Positions 24,560-36,698 are shown, counted from the first letter of the stretch. The stretch is 64,000 nucleotides of DNA from Clavelina lepadiformis (GCF_947623445.1 NC_135242.1:17174001-17238000); one strand, 5' to 3'. Numbers and translations: made by a program. The notes: generated by a model from the letters alone, not told the origin.

Positions 24560-27500
24560 TTATGTGTTGGTTATGGCTTCTTCAGCCAACACAATCATGG
24601 CTTGAAACATTTCTTGGCATGTTCCATCGATCTGTGTTAAGTCAAAATTACCTCTGAAACGTCAATCCGAAAAAAATCGTTGTATGCACAAACATTACCA
24701 AGAAAGCATCTAGGCCACTATAGCTTTAAGAATAAATAAAAAGGCTTCATAATGAATAGGCCTACCTGTGACTCTGGCAACAAGAAACCATATTTTCCCG
24801 TGTCACGAAGCTCAATGGTGTAGGAAAGTGGAACACCCATTTGATACGCCCAGTCCTTGGAACCGCCGGATACAAGATCTACAATAAAGCCGCGTAGTAG
24901 GCTATGGCTTAACAATATGTGTTGCAACAATTCTGAAAAACAATATTTTGCCTATAGTTTCACAGACAACGAAAAGGGTTGTCGTTTGTTAATGTCACCA
25001 CTAACACATAGATTCGTAGCCCGGTCCAAAAGTATATATTTTGCTTGTGGTTTGTTGAATTGCGTTAGCTGCTCTTGATGACACATCATTCTGAAAAACG
25101 TTGCATATGATTTCATCTATTTAGTTGTGTGTGAAATGTACATCAAACGTACGCATTTTACAATGCTCCAAACCAAGAAAATACCAGTTGAGCCGCGTTT
25201 TCGGTGTCTTCGTAAGCATAAGAGTAAGGATACACAAAAACCTGACTGTAGCTGTGGAATGCGATGTAGCCCTGAACAAATATTGCATAAGAGTTATTGT
25301 GATTGTTATAGACATCTGGGAAATGACGCCTAATGCTTAAAATAGTTACAAGTTTTTCTGTTCATTTAATTTTACTTTTGCAGCTGAGCCCTCCAACAGC
25401 ATAAAGCAATTATGCGACTATTTTTGTGACTTATTCCGCTATTCGGCAAATATAACAATCGTAGGGGCAGTTGGTAATACATTAAATTATTTACGATAGC
25501 GAGCAAATAACAAAAAACCCAAAACTTTTTGTTGCCGTCAGAATTAGTTTACCTTTAAAGTCGTTCAAATGGCAGTGCAGCCCGGATAAACGCCAGAAAA
25601 TTAAGTTTGCAATAAAGTCAATATTTGAATTAAACCAAAATGCAGTAAATTAATTTCAATAAACCAATAAATTTCAAATATCGTATAAAAGGGATAACAC
25701 CGAATCTTAATATCATCCAAATCGGCATAGATTTGAACGTACTCGTATTTCAGCAACACATACTTTGATTCTACTTTGGATACCCTCCGTGTTTGATGTA
25801 TTTTTTTCATCGATTTTTGGATGAAACACATATGTGTGAAGCATTTATAGTTAACCTCACCTGGATATTTCCCTTGTATTTTCTTATGATGTCAGATAAA
25901 GCTTTCACCACTGGTTCGGACTCGACAGATGGGCCACAATACGTGTTGCTGCAGGGTTCGGTCGAAGCACCCTCGCCGCTCCAGTTAATATCAAAGTTTC
26001 GGTTTGCATCAACCCCAGTGCAAAATGTATCATACTTTGATCTTGTCTTACGCCACATGCGATCCTAATAAAAGAACGTATGATATTTATTAAATTGATA
26101 TAGACTTATAGAAATAAAGCGTCGCCATTTATGTATTTTTTAAGTTTTATATGCAGGCCTATCTACAGTATAAGTCGATATCGAAGGCAAGTCTTTGTTT
26201 CACTAGTGTCGCTTGCAGCTCATTAACGTAAAATTAAAATGCTAACTAATACGACAAAACGAATATTTAATTACAGTATAAGTTTTCCTTGTTTGAGGAT
26301 CAGGTTAATGGTAAAAACTCTATAAAATAAAGTTAAGTTTGTGGTATGTTTACGTAAAATTGTTCTAGATATGCATATTGCATATATGTTAATGTAAAAG
26401 TAAAATTTTTTCATGCACTTACATTTGCCCAAGTGTATTCGTAGCCGTCTACGTTAAGGAGAGGTATAATCATCCACGTCATTTCGTCCATCATGCGGGT
26501 TACTTGTGGGTCGACGCCATATTGCGATAACATCTTCAAAAGTTTTTAATTTTGCAAAAATGCACAATACATCATGCAATAGCCCAGACGTGGGCAAACT
26601 GCGGCTCGCGAGCCACATGCGGCTCTCCGGCAAGTTTTTTGTGGCTCTTCTAGTCGAATCGTAAAATTCCAAAAAATGTAAAGGCTACCAAGAGTACCGT
26701 TTATGAAAGTTTCTGTGTAGTTTTTCTTTATTTAGGCCAGGATTTCGTTTATGACGTAACACTAGACATCGATTCCGACATTATTTTCAGGTATAGAGTC
26801 TATACTCTATGGCAAAGGTTGTCAAAATGCACCTCACCAACATGTTTTTATGGGTCTTTTAGTTAAAAAGTAATATCCCAAAATGACTACTAATAGTATA
26901 ATGACCAAATTGACAATCATTACTGATTTTGCGGCTCGCTGGTGTTTATATTTTTCCGCAAGTGACTCTTTCATTGAACAAATTTGCCCACCCCTGCAAT
27001 AGCCTAAAGGCTAAATAAAGAATTGCAATTTCGCGGGAGAAACTGTTAAGTCATACAAAACTCCAAGAAAGCGAATCAACGGAACCTAACCCGATTGATG
27101 AAGCACTGGCAAAATGCAGGTGAAATCCATTCTCTTGCGTGAACACCACAGTCAATGAGAAAAATCGGCTTATCTGTTGATTTTCCGATGGTAAGCATAT
27201 CAACATTTCGTCCTTCTGTTGATGTGGCAAAAAAACTTTTTCGAGCCAAATTTGGGTACTGATTTGCCGTATCCGCTATCCATTGTTGTATCTTTCAAAA
27301 CACAAAAGCAGAAATTAAAATAGTTCAACCTGCCTATACACAGCAAAAGCGGAAAAGGTAACATTCCTACGCTACCTCATCATAAGTGTGATAAACATTA
27401 TAATCATAACTTCCATTCTTTGACGCCCTCATTTGTTTTAGGTCGAGTTGCTCATCAATCAATTGTTGAAGATTGGCGATTTTCACCTGTAAATAGGCTA

Positions 27501-28215
27501 TATGTAAAAAACTGATAGCAAACGGATGAGAGTTGATTCTCTTGTACAGATATCAAAGAAATATTTTGCTGCATTTGCTTGATGTTAAAATACCTCATAG
27601 TCCATTTTCTGTTCTTGCAACTTCATTTTGATGTTTCCCAATACAGCGCTATAATTCAAAATTTAAGAAGATTAATGGTGGCCCGCGATATCAATCACCT
27701 GTTTGATAGGTCTTATTTAGAAGTTCGTTGTTACCTGGAGAACCTTACGTCAACTTTCTCGTTAATTTTCACACTCGTTGCGTCATCGGGACTCCAAAAG
27801 TCGACCTATGAAATAAAATTACATTGTTTCTGAATCTCGGAGTATTTTTTTAAAGTAAATAAAAGTTAATAAATTAAAAAATTAAAGCTTTAATTGTTCA
27901 TAATTAAAAAAGATTATTGCCTTCATCTTACTATATTGTTATCATTTTCCAGGTCTTGAATAAAACTTAGGTGTTCTGGTGTCGTGGGATAAAGAGTAAG
28001 CACCTGATGCCTGTGTTTGCAAATTACAAAAAGCATTTGAAGAAATTGAGACTGGAAAGACAAAAATCTTTTCTATAGTTGATTTTTAACCTAACGCTAA
28101 TAATTATTAATGTAAACCAAATAACACTCGTAGATAAAAATAAAATTCCTTACTTGTCGAATCTCTTGTTGGCCACTACTCCCGCTATGAGAACTATTAA
28201 TGCAAAGAACTTCAT
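24560..28215 (-). CDS. Zinc metallocarboxypeptidase A/B family proenzyme (M14A), copy 2
   Basis: The same 12-exon structure as the copy at 7381-11376: 28215..28154, 28010..27932, 27805..27735, 27648..27594, 27486..27376, 27291..27091, 26533..26423, 26064..25861, 25271..25185, 25090..25006, 24878..24766, 24631..24560. All splice sites are kept and the reading frame is intact, 416 codons. The catalytic set and Lys363 are unchanged. Amino-acid changes that I can read against copy 1 are few and lie outside the active site: Arg to Lys in the propeptide (exon 3), Thr to Met and Gly to Ala in exon 5, Arg to Gly in exon 6, Ser to Asn in exon 10. A private 412-bp hAT-like insertion (26585-26996) interrupts intron 6 without touching exons. 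Both copies look functional; if the duplication is real this is a recent gene pair. Confidence 0.95.
26585..26996 (+). mobile_element. hAT-like MITE, present only in copy 2
   Basis: A 412-bp insertion with ends CAGACGTGGGCAAA and TTTGCCCACCCCTG and a perfect 8-bp target duplication CAATAGCC (26577-26584 and 26997-27004). Copy 1 has the empty site near 10166. CAGGGGTGGGCAAA-type ends followed by GCGGCTCGCGAGCC are characteristic of animal hAT elements. It has no coding capacity and lies in intron 6 of the second carboxypeptidase gene. Confidence 0.92.
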
Positions 28216-28494
28216 TGTATTAATCCTGAAAGTCTTACAACCCAAGTAAAACTGATTTCTGGTAGAAACCTACATGTATATAAATAGGAAAATGCTATCT
28301 GGATGGACGCAGTCATGAGAATTGACAGATGCAGGAACGTGCAAAAATAGATCTGATGTTTGTCAATTGGGTGATCTGTGGGCTTCATTGTTGATTCAGC
28401 GTCTCGTTCTGTCAAGGGAAACCTTTCACTTTTATAAAATGCCCGATTTGAAGTTGAAGCGATCTCTGGCTGTGAAATTACGTGTCTGCGTTAA

Positions 28495-28940
28495 GGAGGC
28501 GCCAAACACCAAAAAATGCATTAAAATCTTTGTTTGTTTTATTATACAATGAATTTACTAAAAGACTGATTACTCGAAAAATCCTTCATGGGGCTCTCTG
28601 GAATTTTGCATGTCAATTTATTATGCTTTGAACTACCATTCCATAAAATTCCGTGAAAAAACCATGATTCAAACTTTTTTTACAGAGGCCTAAAAGAAAC
28701 ACTAGAATTTTTGGTCCAAAAAAACAATTTTAGCTACTTTCATGCTAATTTTTAGCAAAATTCTGCACGCGACCTGGGACATTGAAGCACGCCAACTGCT
28801 AGGGTAAGTCCCAGGCTAGAAAACAACACCAACCGTGCTGTCTTCTGATTGGTCTAAACTCTAAATAGGTTTTTTTAAAGCCCTACGTAGGACGTCCAAC
28901 AAATTCATAAAGATCTTAGTTTTAGGTGTTTGACGCCTCC
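28495..28940 (-). mobile_element. TTAA-flanked MITE, family A (copy 2, right)
   Basis: The duplicate of 11836-12281. The left flank TTAA is intact and the right has become TCAA. Confidence 0.78.
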
Positions 28941-29405
28941 TCAACAAACTCCGCTTGACCTGACTTCCATGAAGGCTACGTGTCCTTCTCTGCCACGAAT
29001 AATTGCAGACAAACAGTATGATAAAAACTTAAACATTTATTCCAACTAGTGAAACATAAGACATCCTGTGACATTCTGTCAGCACAAGCATTTATATAGC
29101 AGGCCCAATGATAATTACATATGAGGAATGCGCCGAGAAATCCGAAAATTAAAACGGATTATGCCATGTGAGGCTAAAGGACACGAAGTAAAATTGCAAT
29201 TAATATGGTAAGTTCTAACGTCGTAAATATTAAATTTAAAACATGTTATATCTTCTTGTATTAAATTAACGTCCAGCCTAATTTTTAGATTTCGTCAGCT
29301 GTGGACTTTCAATAGCCCAGAATATTTTTATTCGTTACACTTTGTTTTGCATGATAATTGTTTGGGTCATGGGCCACGTGGCGGCCAGGCAAGTGATGTT
29401 CTGGG

Positions 29406-30703
29406 CATAGCATCGTAAAAGGTCATTACGGCTGGCGGTTTTCCATAGTCGCGTTATGCCCTTCTGCTTTGCATGTAACATTCAAACGGATCGCCAATTA
29501 ACAGCTATCTTTGGTTGTATTTGCGTATGCATGGCTTCTAAAAATATACTTGTTCAAGTACTTAGAAATCCACCTAAAGTAACAGATAATCACACAAAGA
29601 GCCATTGGCAACAATAAATATTGAACAAATAGAAATACATCATTTTGCTTGCTCAGCAAAATTACATTACCAAACACTTAAAATAGCACTTAAAGTTTGC
29701 CCTTGCCATCTGTCAAAATTGCTGTACCTGAACAAAGTTAAACGTCAACTGTTCACATAAGCCATAAAAACAAGTCCATTATAAGGAACGTAGCAAATAT
29801 TAGCTTAAGGCTTTCTTCGGGCATACTATCAAAACAATTCTTGAAGGAATGAAAGAGTTGTACTTTTGTAAGGTCTTTTGAAAATAAAACCATATCCCGA
29901 AAACACATTCCCTCAAACATTCTGAAGCAATTTTGAAAAGGATTGTCAAAAACAGCAATCCTATTATACAAGAATGAGATAAGAAAGCTAAACAATAAGA
30001 AATTAAAAGTGAAAGATAAAACACTCAGTTATTTTTGAACTAACTAACACCGAACAATGAAAGTCGTGTATGTATTCGGATGTTTTTTTTTATAGCTTGA
30101 GATTGTTCCAGATCATATGTTGATTTTAACTGATTCTTAAAGATCAGGTTGTTACAAAGGTAAGCTACAAGAAAAATAAACAACATACTGAAAATGTCAG
30201 TAACTCAGGTTTCAGCATTCTCGTAAATTTTTGCTTCAGATGAACTGCACAGTATACGTTAACACAAAAACGGTGCGAATATGAACATAGTACAAGTTTA
30301 GAAACATCTGTTACATAAATAATAAAGTTGCATACATTGTCTAATGCACAATTGAAATAGTAAATTATTCACTTAGGCAAATCATAGCAATTTCAGTAAA
30401 TTTAAATTTGCAAGATACCACCATATGGTAGTAACATTTTTCAAGAACAGATCCTTTCCCAGAATTTATGATTTAATAATGTGTTTATTTTCCTGAGGCA
30501 ATATATAAATTATGCGATGATTAACAAAAATTACCTTTATACATAAGGCCTAGCAGCAACTTTTGCAACACACTAACTAAAATACAAAAAAGACATTTCA
30601 CTCACTGCTTTACAAATGTATAAAAATTACCCATTTCATTGGGTCTTGTAATATATACCCATAATATGAAAGTGTAAGGTGCTTCATCAAAAAGATACAG
30701 TAG
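29406..30703. other. Spacer between duplicated block and WD40 gene
   Basis: Sequence right of the duplication border shows no recognised exon. The part near 30703 is probably the 3' UTR of the minus-strand WD40 gene; a minus-strand AATAAA lies at 30484-30489, about 215 bp past its stop. Two overlapping hydrophobic open frames at 29753-30024 lack homology and are not called. Confidence 0.5.
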
Positions 30704-31783
30704 CTATGCAAAAGATGCCACTTGAAGATTTCCTCCACTGCCAGCTACTGCAAGATGTTTCCCAGCTTGGCAGGTATCAACAGCCAGCACTGGCTTTGCA
30801 CTAGAAATGACACCCAAAACGTTGTCTGCATTGAGGGATATGGCACATGCATTGTTGGTACCACTGCCTCCAGCAACTACAACATCTGATGTGACATATT
30901 TAGCACAGTACAAAAACTCTCCCTCTGCTTTGATATCATGAGGGTAAGAGATATTTCTCTCCAAAGTGCCAGCACGTAAATCCCACAGCTGAAGAGAACG
31001 TTTTGCTGACCATGAGCCAGTCAAAACTGTGTTCCCACGAACATCAAGTCCAGCTCCACACACATGGGGACCAGCAATTGACTTTTTTGCATTTCTAGCC
31101 ATCCTTTTGTCCCACAGTTTCACACAGTCATCCCAACCAGCTGTAAGAAAGAGATGGTTTTCTTCTGGGTGAAATTTTAAAGCAAAAACACGCTTTGTGT
31201 GACCTGTATAAACGCTAATTTCATCCATGGTAAGATAGTCAGGTGCTTCGATGGTCTGAAATGGTTTCATGGTTGTGGCATCATAAAGGCGAATATGTCG
31301 ATCTTTGCCTGCCGTGGCAAAGAAGGTGCAATCACAGGACAAATCCAATGCATTAATTTCATTTCCTTCTTCTTCTAAAGTAAACAAAGGTTCAATTTTT
31401 GCATCTGTATTTAAGTCCCACACATTCACAGCTCCAGCAGCACCAGCAGAAAGTAAAAATAGACCATTTTCATCCCTGAGATACTTTAATGACATAACAG
31501 CAAGGCCTTTTCGATGTCCATGTGTAAGTTCACTAACTTTAAAATTGTCACCATTTTGTTTAACAATATAAATTCCACCGTTGCCAAACCCCACTGCAAG
31601 ATTTTCTCCATTTGGACAGTACTGCAAGCTGTATATTCCCCAACGATCGAGGGGTAAAGTTAGTTTGCTTGCAGAAGCCAGCCTGCTTTGAATGTCATAG
31701 TCAGAATCATCTGCAATATAATCACCTAAACCCATGGTATAGCCAGCCAAAATTGCTTCTTCAAGACGTCGCCGAGTCATCAC
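30704..31783 (-). CDS. WD40-repeat protein, intronless, 359 residues
   Basis: A single uninterrupted frame encodes a seven-bladed WD40 beta-propeller. Blades are visible at about residues 48-75, 88-124 (ending NVWDL), 139-169 (IRLYDA), 192-226 (GHTKRVFALKF ... VKLWDK), 238-270 (SLQLWDLR), 283-318 and 329-357. GH and WD dipeptides are clearest in blades 2, 4 and 5. The 45-residue N-terminus (MMTRRRLEEAILAGYTMGLG) is not part of the propeller and is acidic around residues 21-30. WD40 propellers act as protein-binding platforms; no partner or pathway can be read from the sequence. Met1 and Met2 are adjacent and either could start. I do not recognise the orthologue. Being intronless among multi-exon neighbours, it could be an old retrocopy that kept function. 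Confidence 0.9.
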   Translation of the reverse strand: MMTRRRLEEAILAGYTMGLGDYIADDSDYDIQSRLASASKLTLPLDRWGIYSLQYCPNGENLAVGFGNGGIYIVKQNGDNFKVSELTHGHRKGLAVMSLKYLRDENGLFLLSAGAAGAVNVWDLNTDAKIEPLFTLEEEGNEINALDLSCDCTFFATAGKDRHIRLYDATTMKPFQTIEAPDYLTMDEISVYTGHTKRVFALKFHPEENHLFLTAGWDDCVKLWDKRMARNAKKSIAGPHVCGAGLDVRGNTVLTGSWSAKRSLQLWDLRAGTLERNISYPHDIKAEGEFLYCAKYVTSDVVVAGGSGTNNACAISLNADNVLGVISSAKPVLAVDTCQAGKHLAVAGSGGNLQVASFA

Positions 31784-33939
31784 GAGTAAGAAATGTATCG
31801 TATGTTTTATGTTATACTAAATTATGGCTCAGTACAAAAAAATCAACCGCTTTTTTACAATTATTATGTCATAATGACAATTAAAATGCTAATTCCAAAA
31901 TCATATGTGAATGCAAAATGTATGAATATAAAAACAAACCATTGCAATATCATTGCGGATTTTACCAACATTTTATTTAAAAACAAGTTATCTGCATATA
32001 TAGTATTTTTTAGATAAATATAACCTACTACCTAAATGAACTGAATTTTAAAACTGCCTTTCCCATAAATCAGGTAAGTCCAAACTTTTGTGATGTGATG
32101 CAAAAAACTTGAATGCACGTAAATGCTTGTCAGTCATTCATCATGGTTCTCAGTATATTATGATTAATACTTGTATAACAATGAAGATTTTTGCTTTGTG
32201 TATGTACGCATTCGAAAAGTTCCTTTGGCTTTGCCATATTTTATGCAACATATAATAGTGCAGTTAACGGTAGTGTACAAAGTTTCGTGACAGGAAGTAT
32301 AGTTCTTGTTATGCATAATTGTTAAATTTCTATGCAATATCTGCTCAATAATAATGTACCGTAACTTAGGTTATCTTACGATTAACGAATGCAAGTTAAT
32401 AATTACCACTAAATACTTGGAAGAATAATCTGCACCTGAATAAGTTTTATGTAAGTCATATTGAAATTAAAGTTTGTTAACCAATACTTTTAAACTTCCA
32501 ACGTTTGTTTCGTATTTCTTCATGTTTGTTACTAAGTTACTTGGCCATTAAAACATATATAAAAATATATATATTAAAATATCAAAAACAGGCGCCAAGC
32601 TGTAGTTTGGACACCCCCACCATAAATTATAGAAAACGGGGACCATAGCTAAATACCAGATTAGAAAATTTATCGATTTTGAGGCAGGCGACTAAATTTA
32701 AAGTCATATAACAAAGTAGTGCCACGAATTTAAAACCATACAGTTTGAAATATACTTTCAAATATGGTAGTATGGGCTGGATAGACTAGCTGATGGAAGT
32801 ATACACACAGCAGCCTTGAAAAAACTTTACAAATTTAGCAATGTAAGTGGCAGATAAAAAACATTGTTATATGCAATGTATATAGCTATGTTGTTTAACA
32901 TTAAATATATAGCTTAATAACATAACAAAATTGGAGCTTTGTTTGAAAGTTTGAATAGTCCTAAATATCAATTAAGTTTCACCAGGTTGATTATGTTGTA
33001 AATACTCTTAGTTAACACTGTCGTAGTGTCATTTATCTCAGCTTTTTATTGAGACCCCTTGGGCTCTCTCTCTGAGCATCCACCAGCCTGCCAGTCTTTC
33101 CAAGTTACTAATTCCACTACGTATACCATACATACCTGCACTAAACGCCAGCAGGCGACGATCTTTTTTTGCTATGTAGAAAAAATAACTTTCTCACATT
33201 TTTCTTTGTGCATGGTTGCCGCCAAAAAACGGATGCAACCGATTTTCGTAAATTAAAAACATGCTATTTGCTAACAAGATCTTGCTATTTATGCCAAAAT
33301 GCGCGCACGACAAATAAGCTACTCGTGAGATTATAAAACAATTGACAGTGTACGGGTGCAGTAGGGCAGGGCGTTATATAGGCTACCAGTAGACTTCTAC
33401 TTTTCTTCTGTTTTTCATACGTCACAAAGGAAATTGTCAATATCACATATGAAATTAATTTTTTTTACAAAATATTTATGTTAATAAAAAAGAGAAAACC
33501 GAAATTTCTTCACAAAAAACAAACCCCAATATTCCCTTCTGATGATTGACAAGTTTGAGCCTTATCATTTGTTGGTAACCAAGAAAAACAAGCACTGGGC
33601 GACAAATGTATTGCGCCCCTTATCGACAGTAACGTATGTTATAGACATCTAAACACCATCATAGTTCATGCACAAGTATAGAAAAATTATGCTAATATCT
33701 AACAATTATGGTTAAATTATTGTATTGTAAAGAAATAATGTCAACAAATTGTACAATTTTAAAAAAAAAAATTGCATAAATGTGTAAAAATAAAGCGTCT
33801 AAAATGCTACATTTTTATTTTGTTATATGTGTTAAATCAATAGTGTTTCTCTTTTGTAAGATTTTTATGACTTCTCTGATGAACGGTTTTGGGAAATTTG
33901 TGTTTTGATGATTCTAATTTCTGGTCAAGTACAGGAGTG
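31784..33939. other. Gene-free spacer upstream of WD40 gene
   Basis: The region is very AT-rich with no supported exon. The WD40 promoter should lie next to 31784. Open frames at 31793-32017 and 33059-33256 are short, AT-driven and without recognisable similarity. Confidence 0.5.
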
Positions 33940-34760
33940 CAGAGTTGCCAACTGGTATATTTATATACCAAATTCAAGACATCTGGTATATTTCAAACCT
34001 GTTTGGTATGCGATTTTTTCGTTTGGTATATTTTGGAAAACTGGTATATCCTTGGTATATTTTTGAAATTAAAAAAACTGTTTCTAAATTTCTACCACAG
34101 ATTTACTTTACAATCTGGCAACCCTGCAGTAACAGACTAACAGTAGAGTATAGGACTGAATTTACTGAAACTGAACTGCTGAGTGCTGACTGTCACTCAC
34201 TGTTCTCAGCCGTCTTGAGAAAACGGTAGCTGGGCGCTAAATTTAGTTGGTTTATAAGGCGTTATACGATAAATTCAAAATTGAATAATAATGGCATCAA
34301 GGAAATGGAAACCACGTTATGATGGTCAACGAAAATTTCGTTCAGAATGGTCTCATGAATTTCCTTGGATCTCTAAATCTAGTGATGGAGGAGATGCACC
34401 TTATTGCAAACTTTGCACACTTTGCAGATGATGAAACTAATGCTAATCCAGAACCAATTTATGTGGGCTAAAACTGATCTGCAGTGTTTTGCGTTGACAA
34501 TAGTCACTAATCAATAAAACTAGTCATATTATGAATTAAACAGTCAAAGTAACGTTTTTCTGTAAGTTAGATAGCTTTCAAAATTTACTCCTAAAGTTGG
34601 TGTGTGTGTAAAAAGTGTTTTTACATTAACGTTTCATTTGCTTTTTCAGATCTGTTTGGTATAAATTCGGTATATATTTTTGCAGTTTGGTTTGGTATAC
34701 ATTTGGTATATAATTTTTTGATATTTGGTATATATTGCTCTGCAAAATCTGGCAACCCTG
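33940..34760 (+). mobile_element. hAT-like element with relic transposase start
   Basis: An 821-bp element with ends CAGAGTTGCCA and TGGCAACCCTG and a perfect 8-bp target duplication CAGGAGTG (33932-33939 and 34761-34768). Both subterminal regions carry many copies of the motif TTTGGTATA or CTGGTATA in the same strand sense, like transposase-binding subterminal repeats of hAT elements. The middle keeps a short coding relic at 34291-34431. It is an internally deleted, non-autonomous copy. Confidence 0.9.
34291..34431 (+). pseudogene. Relic N-terminus of a transposase
   Basis: 46 codons from an ATG to tandem stops inside the hAT-like element. The peptide is basic and then contains EWSHEFPWISKS, acidic residues and a CKLC motif. 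This layout (basic start, aromatic EFPW stretch, zinc-binding cysteine pair) resembles the N-terminal zinc-finger region of hAT-related transposases and domesticated relatives. The rest of the protein is deleted. Confidence 0.6.
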
Positions 34761-34937
34761 CAGGAGTGCACAACCGCACAACCATATCCTAATAATGCTC
34801 ATTGCTCTCTTTCACTGTAATTTTACAGTGCACTTGGACATGTAAGGTGCGGATTACAGAGTTCTAAAGAAGTCAAGCTTACTTGTTTGTTGTAAAAAGG
34901 AACTTCTTCAGTTTTGGTAAAGAATCTAAAGAAAATT

Positions 34938-35296
34938 GGGGTCTAGTAGGTCAAAACAAGTGCCAGACTGCAGAGTATGGCAAGAGCAAAACCGAGAATT
35001 TTTTCAAAAACAGCATTGCACACCAGGGCAAACCGGAGTCTCCAAAACAAAATGGGAAAAACTGATTTTCCCCGATTTATATCTGTTGGGCCGCGACTTA
35101 CCTGCACAAACGCAAGGCAGCCTTGGGTCATGAATCGCAGTTCAAACAGGAATTTTGCTTTTGCACACCCGAGTTCTCGGCGAAAACTGCCATACTCTGC
35201 AGTCCTGTACAAGTGCATGTCTTTGTATACTAGACCCCAGCTACTCAAAATGTGACAAGAGCTAGGCTATAGTGGTGCACTTGTTTCGTAGACCCC
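34938..35296. mobile_element. GGGGTCTA-ended element, family B
   Basis: The ends are GGGGTCTAGTAGG with AAACAAGTGC close by, and the inverse GCACTTGTTTCGTAGACCCC. Inside is a second inverted pair, GACTGCAGAGTATGGCA (about 34966) and TGCCATACTCTGCAGTC (about 35203). Related ends recur at 53455-53991 and 55219-55305, and the inner pair recurs near 54011-54268 and 54730. No clear target duplication was found. The small open frames that cover it are by-products. Confidence 0.6.
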
Positions 35297-36404
35297 TGAA
35301 TTATGAACTGACGAAAATGTTGCAGAGTTTTTACCAAGGACTAAAGATGATTATATTAACAATAATATTACAAACCTACAAGCAATATATACATATTATA
35401 AAAAAATCCATCAACTTTTTTTGCAAACTTTTCAATCGGGTACAAGTGTAACGGTATAGGCCAGGTGCACCAGATTGGAATTTTGTACTAAATGCACAGG
35501 CCAGATTGCCGGGTATTACGGCAGACTGTGAGTTTTTTGGCCCAAACGGTATTGCACACCGGGAAAAAAGGTATCTCTCTAAAATTAAGATGCACTACTT
35601 TTCTTCTCCATTTTCTTGTATATAAAAAGCCGCTCCTTACCTCATACAAACGCCGGATGTGCTAGGGCCACAACTTGGAATGCACACCGATGCTTCCTTG
35701 CATACCAGAATTTTGCTTCTGTACCCCCGAAATATGGCACTTTGATATATAGACTTTTTAAAGTGCAAGCGTTTTGTGCATCAAATTGTAAAGATTTTAC
35801 TCAGGTGAGTGGCATATGAATTTTTTCATGTAATAGAGAAAAATATTGATAAAATTACTAAACAGCTGTAAATTGTGGAAAACTGCTTATTACAAACTGA
35901 GCACATACTGGAAATGCACCATAACTGTATGAGGTTTTCTGCACACACGATTCTTAAACATGCAACTACGCAGAGCTAAGTTTTGTAGAGTTGCTGTGTC
36001 ATATGGTGATGCTGCTGGCATGTGTTTTTTGTTTACCAAATATGTACTATTTTTCCCTTTTATAATCAGATACAAATTGCAAACAACACTCAATTTAAGT
36101 TAACTCATGTAAAGCAATGTTTAATAATATTTAAGTTAATGCAGTACAGGTATTGCAAATAAAAAATCCATATCTATGTCTATACAATCATGTTAATTAA
36201 TTATATAGCTTGTTAGGCTTACATTATCACATTTTTTATATAAGCATATAATAATAGTTAGAGCACGTATACAGGTGTACATTACATATATAATATACAT
36301 GTAACATTGGTCAGATAATACAATAGATTTGTATCATGCAGCAGAATTTAATAAGTTAATGAAAGAAGTAATATTAAATAACTGTAAGTTGTAATTGTGG
36401 TAGG
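35297..36404. other. AT-rich spacer with decayed family B sequence
   Basis: Positions of about 35515-35770 resemble the interior of the 34938-35296 element (GCAGACTG, AATGCACACC and TGCTTCTGTACCCCCGA stretches). The remainder shows nothing I can support. Confidence 0.4.
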
Positions 36405-36412
36405 CCTATATG

Positions 36413-36698
36413 CAGGGTTGCCATACCATCCTTTTTTCTAAGAAATGTCCTTATTTTCACTTGCGTCCTTACTTTCGTCTTATTTTTAGGGCAGAGGTTC
36501 CTATTTTGGGCATTTTGACACCTTTAGTATATCATTTTGTGCCAAAGAGATACAAAAATTGAGAACATGCAAATAGTATCTCGTTTTTTCATTTTTGGGA
36601 CATTGATTGCCTTCTCCTGTTGTGCACCGTTTAAGGTAGTATTCTTCTTTTGTTTCCTGTTCGTCCTGATTTTTGAGTCCAGACCGATGGCAACCCTG
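36413..36698. mobile_element. hAT-like MITE, 286 bp
   Basis: The ends are CAGGGTTGCCATACC and CGATGGCAACCCTG with a perfect 8-bp target duplication CCTATATG (36405-36412 and 36699-36706). The termini are related to those of the element at 33940. It lies about 215 bp past the stop codon of the minus-strand transporter gene, close to or inside its 3' UTR. Confidence 0.92.

Larger units (their letters stand above)
17175..29405 (+). repeat. Duplicated block, copy 2
   Basis: This is the direct repeat of 1-12746. Its right border is sharp: both copies read GGCGGCCAGGCAAGTGAT, then a TTCTGGG stretch, then diverge completely at 29406 versus 12747. Relative to copy 1 it lacks the 757-bp insertion at 8381 and the 171-bp insertion at 11598, and it carries a private 412-bp insertion at 26585. 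Sequence to its left (12747-17174) contains exons of the same peroxidasin gene, so the true unit probably runs from 12747 to 29405. Confidence 0.97.

Noticed and set aside
29753-30024. Two overlapping hydrophobic minus-strand frames
   Set aside because: Composition is AT-driven, frames overlap, and they probably lie in or beyond the 3' UTR of the WD40 gene.
34883-35255. Four overlapping frames of 60-101 codons
   Set aside because: All fall within an inverted-repeat element; the inverted ends create mirrored frames on both strands.
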